Made by a program: the position numbers and the translations under genes | DNA from: Diplocloster agilis | GTDB taxonomy: Bacteria; Bacillota; Clostridia; Lachnospirales; Lachnospiraceae | Assembly (NCBI RefSeq): GCF_019042275.1 | Contig: NZ_JAHQCW010000005.1 | Location: forward strand, 62,001 to 126,000 | Direction of reading: 5' to 3' | Length of the DNA stretch: 64,000 nt | Notes under the pieces: generated by a model | What the model was told of the DNA's origin: nothing | What the model saw: the letters and a program-made list of their open reading frames with translations, nothing else | Database searches by the model: none | Shown here: piece by piece, positions 42,080 to 50,000 of the stretch | Numbering within the stretch: the stretch's first letter is position 1 | Layout of the letters: every line of letters begins with the position of its first letter

Positions 42080-42108
42080 TAGCTCCTGCCTTTCGCGGGC
42101 AGGAGCTA
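42080..42108 (+). terminator. Intercistronic hairpin, partial terminator
   Basis: TAGCTCCTGCC-tttcgcg-GGCAGGAGCTA, a perfect 11-bp stem right after the binding-protein stop. It is followed by A-rich rather than T-rich sequence, so RNA stabilisation or partial attenuation is more likely than full termination. Confidence 0.7.
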
Positions 42109-42132
42109 TAAAAAACTGCTCTCACAAAGTAT

Positions 42133-42154
42133 TGGGACCGGTGGAACGATTACC
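42133..42154 (+). repeat. 22-bp block, copy before the permease gene
   Basis: Exact second copy of 40351-40372, 127 bases before the permease ATG. A shorter shared piece (CAACTGCAAAA) lies upstream of the first copy (about 40272) and downstream of this one (about 42202). The intergenic region looks like a rearranged duplicate of the leader before the binding-protein gene. Confidence 0.85.
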
Positions 42155-42249
42155 CATAAGAGAACAGCATGTTTATTATAGCAAATACGATGAAAAGAAG
42201 CAACTGCAAAACGGCAATATCGCGAAAGGGTAATGCCGGATGCAGATAG

Positions 42250-42273
42250 GCCGCAGGGACTGCGGCAGCTGGA
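42250..42273 (+). promoter_or_regulatory. Hairpin fused to ribosome site, copy 2
   Basis: GCCGCA-gggac-TGCGGC (42250-42266), then agctGGAGG and ATG at 42281. Same 6-5-6 geometry as before the MerR gene and the GH78-like gene. Confidence 0.75.
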
Positions 42274-42280
42274 GGAATTT

Positions 42281-43144
42281 ATGAAAAAAACATTTTGTGC
42301 AAAGATGATCCCTTATCTGTTTATAGCGCCTACGGTGATTCTGCTGGCCGTATTCTCATACTATGCCATAGGGAACGCCGTATTTACCTCCTTTACGGAT
42401 AAAAGCTCAAACTTTATCGGAATCCGCAATTATGTGGATGCGTTTCATGATGAGATGTTTCTGACATCCTTTAAAAATCAGGTCGTGATTACGGTGGCGG
42501 CCGTATTTTTCAGCGTGTTCTTCCCGCTTTTGGCTTCGGAACTGCTGTTTTTTATCAAACATAAGAAAATATCAGGATTTATAAGGACCGCGTTTGTGAT
42601 CCCGATGCTGGTTCCCTCTATCGTAGTAATTCTGATCTGGAAATACCTGTATAACCCGAATTTTGGATTTAATACTATTTTGCAGAAAATCGGTGCAAAC
42701 GGATGGATACATAATTGGCTTAACGATGAAAAAACGGCGCTGTTCGCCATCGTACTGATCGGGTTCCCCTTTGTGTCCGGCATGTATTTCCTGATATTTC
42801 ACTCGGGACTCAATATGATCGGAGAGGAACTCTATGAGGCGGCCATCGTAGATGGCGCGACGAACTGGAATGTGGTAAAGGACATTCATTTGCCCAATGT
42901 CAAGCCTTACACAAAAATCGTAGTGACCCTTTCCCTGATCAACAGTCTGTCGGGCTTTGGTCTGGTGGCAGCCACGACCAATGGGGGACCGGGCTTTGCG
43001 ACCATGATACCCGCCCTTCAGATGTACAAGGTAGCGTTCGGGGACGGAAACTTCGGATACGCTTCCGCTCTGGGAGTGGTCCTGTTCCTTGTAATCATAC
43101 TGCTTACCATGGTTTCCAGAAAATTGTTAAAGGATGGTGAATGA
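42281..43144 (+). CDS. Sugar ABC transporter permease, MalF/UgpA type
   Basis: A 287-residue six-helix permease. The EAA loop reads ELYEAAIVDGATNWNVVKDIHLP (about residues 183-205), and 'TTNGGPGFATMIPALQMYKVAF' follows. ATG 42281 is preceded by GGAGG; an in-frame start at 42233 would put the hairpin inside the coding part and is rejected. It ends one base before the next start. Confidence 0.93.
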   Translation: MKKTFCAKMIPYLFIAPTVILLAVFSYYAIGNAVFTSFTDKSSNFIGIRNYVDAFHDEMFLTSFKNQVVITVAAVFFSVFFPLLASELLFFIKHKKISGFIRTAFVIPMLVPSIVVILIWKYLYNPNFGFNTILQKIGANGWIHNWLNDEKTALFAIVLIGFPFVSGMYFLIFHSGLNMIGEELYEAAIVDGATNWNVVKDIHLPNVKPYTKIVVTLSLINSLSGFGLVAATTNGGPGFATMIPALQMYKVAFGDGNFGYASALGVVLFLVIILLTMVSRKLLKDGE

Positions 43145-43145
43145 C

Positions 43146-43982
43146 ATGGGAGTGAAAAGAAAAATAACGCCGGGCTACGTAGTGTCCAGGCTTGTTGTCA
43201 TATTGCTTTTAATTACTACGGCATTTCCGTTTCTAATGCTGATCAATATGTCCTTAAAGCCCAATGTCATGATTACCAATGATTTTCTGGGACTTCCGAA
43301 TCCTGTGTACTGGATGAATTTCTCAAAAGCCTTGAAATTCATCTTCAAGCCGGTATTGAATTCGATCTATGTCTGCGGGATTTCCCTGTTTTTTATTATT
43401 ATCATCGTGGCGCTTTCCGGCTACGCGTTCGGGCGGATGGAATTCAAAGGCAGAAAAGTGCTGTATTCCCTTATCCTGGCGGTCATGATGATCCCCTATA
43501 CCCTGTTGATTATTCCGAATTTTCATATTGTGAAAGGGCTGCACATTGTGGATACGTTCTGGGCTTTGATCATCCCTTACGTGGCCGGGCAGCAGGTGAT
43601 GGGTATCATTTTGGCGGAATCCTTTTTCCGGGAACTGCCCGGCGATATCTTTGAGGCGGCCAGGATCGACGGAGCGGGAGAGTTCGGCATGTTTGCCAGA
43701 ATCGCCATGCCGCTGTCCAAACCGATTCTGATTACCGTGGGAATCACCTCGGTAGTCGCCATGTACAACGACTATATCTGGCCCACCATCGCCATTACCG
43801 GCGGCGATAACGTGAAAACCTTCTGCCAGATCGTGTTTAACAACGCAGCCGGGAAAGGGACCAATGATATGGGATTGATTGCCGCGGCTTTTATCATCGG
43901 CACCATCCCTCTGCTGATTGCAACGGCCAGCTGTCTGAAATATTATGTTCAGGGAATGATGGTAGGGGCCGTAAAGGGTTAA
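43146..43982 (+). CDS. Sugar ABC transporter permease, MalG/UgpE type
   Basis: A 278-residue six-helix permease, partner of the preceding gene. The EAA loop reads DIFEAARIDGAGEFGMFARIAMPL (about residues 170-193) and the C-terminus is the typical 'YYVQGMMVGAVKG'. ATG 43146 is preferred over 43134 because GGTGA then has normal spacing. No ATPase gene accompanies the pair. Confidence 0.93.
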   Translation: MGVKRKITPGYVVSRLVVILLLITTAFPFLMLINMSLKPNVMITNDFLGLPNPVYWMNFSKALKFIFKPVLNSIYVCGISLFFIIIIVALSGYAFGRMEFKGRKVLYSLILAVMMIPYTLLIIPNFHIVKGLHIVDTFWALIIPYVAGQQVMGIILAESFFRELPGDIFEAARIDGAGEFGMFARIAMPLSKPILITVGITSVVAMYNDYIWPTIAITGGDNVKTFCQIVFNNAAGKGTNDMGLIAAAFIIGTIPLLIATASCLKYYVQGMMVGAVKG

Positions 43983-43985
43983 AAT

Positions 43986-45284
43986 ATGAAAAGTGAGCGT
44001 CAGAAGGATGCGGGGTCATTCCGCCCGGAACAGAGACGGTTTCTCTCTTCTCAGGTAATGGCATCCGTATATAACAGCCTGGTTTCCGGGGTGCTGATGA
44101 CAGGGTTTTTGCTGTATCTGGGCGTGGCGCCTTCAAAAGTAGGCGTCGTGCTGTCCATCCCCCTGCTGGCAAATATCTTCCAGTTAATGCTGGAACGGAT
44201 CTGGTCGAGGCTTCCGGATTCCGGCAAGACCATTAACCGGATGGTCTTCGCAGGGAGGATGCTGATCTTGAGCATTATCATGATCCCTGTGTTCCTTCCG
44301 GGGAGAGATGTGCGGATAGCGGGCATGTTCAGCGCCCGGACCGCGATGGCGGTAGTGATCCTTACCTTTGCCTACACGATCGCCGCCAGTTCCGGTATCC
44401 GGTTGAATTACTGGATGGTAAATACGGTGGATACCCATATGCAGGGAACCTTTTTTGCCAGACGGGACCGGATCGTGGTTGCCATTACCACCGTGCTGTC
44501 TTTCGTGGGCGGGATTCTGATTGATGAATTAAGAGCGAATGATAGGGAATATATCGGATTTGCGGCGGTGTTCTTTGCGGCAGCGGTGATTGCCGCGGCG
44601 GACTATGGAATCCTTCGTAAGATTCCCTATGTGGAACTGCGCCCGGCGCAGGAAAAGCAGTCTGTTCAAAAGTACGCGGACTGCCTTCGGTCGGACCGGC
44701 AGTTCGGGAGATTCCTTTTTTATATGTTCTGGTTAAACCTGGCCATTAATATGGCAAATCCATATTATAATGCGTATATGCTGGATAAGCTGCATTTATC
44801 ATTTACCCATGTAATGCTTTTGACGTCGCTGCAGGTGTTGGTGCAGATGCTGGTCGCACCCATATGGGGAAGAATCGCCAACCGGATCTGCTGGAACCGG
44901 ATTCTGCTGGTTACCACGGCAGCGCTGGGTATCCAGTTTTTTATATGGCCCCTTGTGACGTCACAATCGATAGGGCTGATCCTGGTAATCTTTCTTACCA
45001 GCGGACTGATCTCCACCGGACTGGTTACCTCACAGTTTATGATTCCTTACGATTATATAAAACCGGAACAGGCTATGGCCTATCTGGGACTTGCCACTGC
45101 GGTGACCGCCTGCGGAGGGTTTATCGGGAGCTTTGCCGGTTCCGGGCTGATTTCCCGGATGGAGCGGGTGAAGCTTGTGGTCGGAGAGATGGTCTTTGGC
45201 TCTATGCAGTTTAATATGATTATTTCCGGGATTCTGATTCTGGGCTCCGTATACTATGCCCATCGGATGTTGAAGTGGAAATAA
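43986..45284 (+). CDS. MFS-family transporter
   Basis: A 432-residue membrane protein with about 12 hydrophobic helices in two halves. The start 'LSSQVMASVYNSLVSGVLMTGFLLYLGV' resembles MFS sugar/oligosaccharide carriers of Clostridia. 'NTVDTHMQGTFFARRDRIV' is a conserved loop between helices 4 and 5. It lies 3 bases after the ABC permease, an unusual pairing of two uptake systems in one operon. It might export or import a cleavage product such as a monosaccharide. AAAGGG precedes the ATG. Confidence 0.82.
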   Translation: MKSERQKDAGSFRPEQRRFLSSQVMASVYNSLVSGVLMTGFLLYLGVAPSKVGVVLSIPLLANIFQLMLERIWSRLPDSGKTINRMVFAGRMLILSIIMIPVFLPGRDVRIAGMFSARTAMAVVILTFAYTIAASSGIRLNYWMVNTVDTHMQGTFFARRDRIVVAITTVLSFVGGILIDELRANDREYIGFAAVFFAAAVIAAADYGILRKIPYVELRPAQEKQSVQKYADCLRSDRQFGRFLFYMFWLNLAINMANPYYNAYMLDKLHLSFTHVMLLTSLQVLVQMLVAPIWGRIANRICWNRILLVTTAALGIQFFIWPLVTSQSIGLILVIFLTSGLISTGLVTSQFMIPYDYIKPEQAMAYLGLATAVTACGGFIGSFAGSGLISRMERVKLVVGEMVFGSMQFNMIISGILILGSVYYAHRMLKWK

Positions 45285-45310
45285 GGCGCAGTGAATGCGC
45301 CACTGGAGGA
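45285..45310 (+). promoter_or_regulatory. Hairpin fused to ribosome site, copy 3
   Basis: GGCGCA-gtgaa-TGCGCC (45285-45301), then actGGAGG and the ATG at 45320. Compared with the other two copies, the second and second-last stem bases have changed together (C-G to G-C), which keeps the pairing. The hairpin begins at the MFS stop codon. Confidence 0.78.
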
Positions 45311-45319
45311 AATTTAAGT

Positions 45320-47065
45320 ATGAAGATGAATAATGACGGTCAAAGTTTTTTTGACATGTATGGAAATAATACCCGGCCGGCCGCCGAGCAGGATGTGAGA
45401 AAACGCGTCTATCTGTGCCCCCGGAAAATATTGTGGCAGACAGAAGGGGAGGGCGCGCAGGTGGAAAACAGCAGCGCGCTGCTGCTGGACCGTTCTGTTC
45501 AGATATCTTTGGAGGCCAAGAATCCCTGCATTCTAAGAAATAACGGGAAAAGGGCCGGCGTGCTACTGGACTTTGGGATGGAAATCCATGGGGGAATTAT
45601 CATATCCGCGTGGAAAGAGAGTAATGGAACGGGGACAAAAGTCAGGATCCGTTTTGGTGAATCCGCGATGGAAGCCATGAGCGATATCGGGGATGACAAG
45701 AATGCCACCAATGATCATGCCAACCGGGATATAGTCACGAATATCAGCAGTATGAGCATGACGCCGGTGGGGGAGACGGGATTCCGTTTTGTACGGCTGG
45801 ACCTGCTGGAAGAACAGGCGGAGCTGGTCTTAAAAACCGTAAAAGCGGTACTGGTTATCAAGGATGTACCGTACAGAGGGAGCTTTCAATGCAGCGATGA
45901 GCTGCTGAACCGTATCTGGTATACAGGAGCGTATACGGTACATCTGAATATGCAGGACTACATCTGGGACGGGATTAAAAGGGACCGGCTTGTGTGGGTC
46001 GGGGACATGCATCCCGAGATCACTACGATACAGGCGGTATTTGGTTCTGATAAAAGCATCACCAGAAGCCTGGAGTTCGTCAAAGCGGAGACACCGCTGC
46101 CGGGATGGATGAACGGTTACCCAGCCTATTCCATGTGGTGGATTCTCATTCTCCATGATTATTTCCTGCACACCAACGACCTGGAATACTTAAAGTCCAA
46201 CCGTGATTATCTGCTGGGCCTTTGCGATCAGCTCTCGGCTTCCATCGATGAAAACGGTAAAGATACCACCCCCCAGATCCGTTTCCTGGACTGGCCTTCC
46301 CATGCGGACACTGTGGTGGTGGATGCGGGGCTCCAGGCGCTGCATACGATCGCCACGAAAAAGCTTAAGCGGATCTTTCAGATCCTGGGAGAAAAAGAGT
46401 ATGAACTGCGCTGCGGGGAAGACCTGGTGAAGCTTAGAAAATATCCGGCGGATTATAAAGATTCCAAACAAGCCGCCGCTCTTTTGGTCATGGCGGGACT
46501 CCTGGACGCGGATACCGCAAATGAGAAACTGCTGAAGGCGGGCGGGGCAAAGGGAATGTCTACTTTTATGGGATATTATATTTTGACCGCACGGGCAATG
46601 GCGGGGGATCTCGAGGGTTGTCTGGACTGTGTCCGGGAATACTGGGGCGGGATGCTCAATCTGGGAGCCACCACATTCTGGGAGGATTTTGATGTGGAAT
46701 GGATGGAACATGCGGCTCCCATCGACAGCCTGATCAAAAATCCGGAGGAGGTAGACATTCACGGAACCTTCGGCAGATACTGTTACAAAGGGTACCGGCA
46801 CAGCCTCTGCCACGGATGGGCGTCGGGCGTCACTCCCTGGCTGACAGAGAATGTTCTGGGCTTAAAAGTACTGGAGCCAGGATGCAGGCTGATTGAAGCG
46901 GAACCCAAACTGGGAGGGCTTAAATGGGTGAGAGGAAGCTTTCCCACGCCCTACGGCGAGGTCCGTCTTTCGGCGAGACAGGAAGAGGACGGTACGATAC
47001 ATGCCGGTGTGACCGCGCCGGATGAGGTTAAGATCCGTAAAATGCCGGGAATCTGCTGGGAATAG
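45320..47065 (+). CDS. GH78-like alpha-L-rhamnosidase-family protein
   Basis: A 581-residue cytoplasmic enzyme. An N-terminal beta region (1-190) is followed by an (alpha/alpha)6 barrel (195-500) and a short C-terminal beta domain. The GH78 signature segment appears as 'DYIWDGIKRDRLVWVGDMHPE' (near residue 215). In characterised GH78 enzymes this segment reads DxxQRE; here the Glu position is Asp, so the activity may differ. It is shorter than usual GH78 proteins (900 or more residues). The start at 45320 is set by GGAGG. With the GH106-like gene next door, rhamnose-containing glycans are the likely target. Confidence 0.85.
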   Translation: MKMNNDGQSFFDMYGNNTRPAAEQDVRKRVYLCPRKILWQTEGEGAQVENSSALLLDRSVQISLEAKNPCILRNNGKRAGVLLDFGMEIHGGIIISAWKESNGTGTKVRIRFGESAMEAMSDIGDDKNATNDHANRDIVTNISSMSMTPVGETGFRFVRLDLLEEQAELVLKTVKAVLVIKDVPYRGSFQCSDELLNRIWYTGAYTVHLNMQDYIWDGIKRDRLVWVGDMHPEITTIQAVFGSDKSITRSLEFVKAETPLPGWMNGYPAYSMWWILILHDYFLHTNDLEYLKSNRDYLLGLCDQLSASIDENGKDTTPQIRFLDWPSHADTVVVDAGLQALHTIATKKLKRIFQILGEKEYELRCGEDLVKLRKYPADYKDSKQAAALLVMAGLLDADTANEKLLKAGGAKGMSTFMGYYILTARAMAGDLEGCLDCVREYWGGMLNLGATTFWEDFDVEWMEHAAPIDSLIKNPEEVDIHGTFGRYCYKGYRHSLCHGWASGVTPWLTENVLGLKVLEPGCRLIEAEPKLGGLKWVRGSFPTPYGEVRLSARQEEDGTIHAGVTAPDEVKIRKMPGICWE

Positions 47066-47073
47066 GAGATCAT

Positions 47074-50000
47074 ATGGACAGAATAGATCAAATGGACAGA
47101 ATGGATCAAGAGTTCCGGAATCCCGGAAAGGAATATTATGCCAGGCCGTTCTGGGCCTGGAACGGAAAACTGGAGGAACAGGAGCTGTTAAGACAGATCG
47201 GCATCATGGGGGAAATGGGCTTTGGAGGCTTCTTCATGCATTCCCGCACGGGACTGGAGACAGAATACCTGGGCCGGGAATGGTTTTCCCTGATTAACCG
47301 CTGCTCGGACGCGGGAGAAAAAGACGGGCTGGAGGCCTGGCTGTATGATGAGGACCGCTGGCCCTCGGGAACCGCGGGAGGGCTGCTGACACAGGATGAG
47401 CATTACCGGGCGGGGCGGATTGAGATGAAGTTCTATCCGCCGGGTTCGGACCCGGACCGCATAAGGACGGCGGATACGGTTGCGATATTTGGCTGTGTCC
47501 TGAATCAGTATGAGTATCAGAGCGGCCGGCTGCTGCATCCAAAGGAGAAACCGGAGCAGGGAGAAACAACGGTAGCTTTTGAGATCACGGAATTCGAATG
47601 TAAAGATGTCTATAATGGCGGCACATATCTGGATACCATGAATCCGGACGCGGTGAAGGCATTCATTCGGAGCACCCACGACAAATACGGGGAATACTGC
47701 GGCAGCAGGCTGGGTAGCTCTATCCGGGGGATCTTTACGGATGAGCCTCACCGGGGACCATTGTTCACCGGATTCTCTGACGGAAAGGAATGGGCGCTGC
47801 CCTATACGCCCGGCCTGTTCGAACGTTTTTTGGAGACGTATGGCTATGACTTAAGATCCCGGCTGCCGGAGCTGTTCCTGAAGATCAAAGATGAACCGCT
47901 GTCCAAAGTAAAATGGGATTACATGGAGCTATGCCAGGAGTTATTTTTGGAAAGCTACGCGGTCCAGATCCACAGCTGGTGCCGGGAGAGAAAACTGTTG
48001 TTCACCGGGCACGTGCTGCATGAAGACTGCCTAAGCGCCCAGACCGTGATGCAGGGGTCTGTGATGCGTTTTTATGAACATATGGATGTGCCCGGTATCG
48101 ATATCCTGACGGAATCCAACGAATGCTGGTGGGTGGTCAAACAGGTAGTATCGGTGGCCAGACAGATGGGTCAAAAATGGGTGCTCTCGGAACTTTACGG
48201 CGGAACCGGCTGGCAGATGAGTTTTGAAGACTACAAAAACGTCGGAGCCTGGCAGGCGCTGTTCGGAGTGAATGTCCGCTGTCCCCATCTTTCCTGGTAC
48301 ACCATGAAGGGGGAGGCGAAGCGTGATTACCCGGCCAGTATCCTGCATCAGTCAGGCTGGTATCGGAGTTATGCCGGTGTGGAGGATTATTTTGCCAGGC
48401 TTCACGTACTGCTGGCACAGGGAACTGCGGACTGTGAGCTGCTTGTCTTAAGCCCGGTGGAGAGCGTCTGGGCCAGGGCTTATAGTTTTGCCTTTGACGG
48501 ACTCACGGCACGGGATGAGGGAATCAGGGAGCTGGAAGAAAAATATCAGTGGATCTGCGAGACACTGGTTTCGAACCGGATTGACTTTGACTACGGGGAT
48601 GAGGGGCTGATGGCGGAACATGGTTCCTGCCAAAACGGGAGACTGCAGATCAATGCCGCGTCCTACCGGAAGGTGCTGGTGGCAGGACTGGATACGATCC
48701 GGAGCACGACGATGGAGCTTTTGGAGGAGTTCCGGGCGCAGGGCGGAACGGTTATTTTTGCCGGAGAGGTTCCGGGATATGTGGATGTCAGGAAATCAGA
48801 CCGGGCCAGACGGCTGGCGGACCAGTCGCTTTGCCTTGCGTTTAGTGAAGACAACCTTGCGGCCGCTCTTCGGACAGAAAATCATGTGGATATCCGGGGG
48901 GAGGCCTCGGGAGATATTTTTGGCCAGGTGCGGATACTCCCGGAAGGCCGTGTAGTTGTATTGATGAACCGGAACCGGAAAAAAGATTACCGCAGGGTGC
49001 AGGTTTGCCTTGGGAGCGGGGATTACGTACAGAGCCTGGAGGCGGAGACGGGGAAGATTTTAGAGACTGAATTTACGGCTGATAAAGGAAAGCTTTACGT
49101 AACAACGGATTTTATGCGGGGAGAACTTAAAAATTATTTTATTTTTCATAGGCCGAAGACTCAGGATGAGAGTGGAAAAGGGACGCCGGAAGGTAAAAGA
49201 AGGCGGCAGGAAGAAACAGGGCCTCTGGAAGAGGTTAAGCTGCCGGAGTCATTTTCCTATGAGCTGACCGAGGAGAATATCTGCGTACTGGACAGGGTAG
49301 ACATTCAGGCCGCGGAGAATCTGAGGATCTTTGACCAGGAAGTTTTAAAAGCAGACAGATGGCTTCGGGATCTGTTTCAGATGCCTTATCGGGGCGGAGA
49401 AATGATTCAGCCCTGGTTTCAGGAGAAAAACGGATCAGCATCCGGCCGCGCGGTTCACCCGGTTGTCCTTCGGTACGCGGTGGATTGCGAGAAAGTGCCG
49501 GCGGATCTGACGCTGGTTGTGGAAGAACTGGATCAAATAAAAGAAATCCGGTTCAATGATACGGTCCTGGACCTGAACAGCCGCGGGAAATGGATCGACA
49601 TCTGTTTTGAAAAAATAGCCGTCCCTGCGCATGCGGTGAGAATAGGACGGAATATTATCCGGATCGATCGGTACTACGGAGCAGGCTCCGGCATCGAAGC
49701 CGTATATCTGCTGGGCGCGTTCGGCGTCTATTTAAGAGAGGGTACACCAGTGGTGCTGGGTGAACTCCCACAAGAGCTGAAACCCGGGGACATAGTTACC
49801 CAGGGGCTGCCTTTTTATTCCGGTGGGGTGCTCTATCGGATTCCAAATCTTATCGGGGAGCGCGTCAGGATAGACGGCCCGGTATTTGAAGGGGCCTGCC
49901 TCGTGTATGAGGGAAAAGAGACGCAGCTTGCGGCCTGGCCTCCATATGACAGAACGGTAGAGGATTTGACCGGGATACGGGTGGAATTGACGAGGCGGAA

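Noticed and set aside
46190-46813. 207-codon minus-strand frame
   Set aside because: Antisense to the (alpha/alpha)6 barrel of the GH78-like gene.
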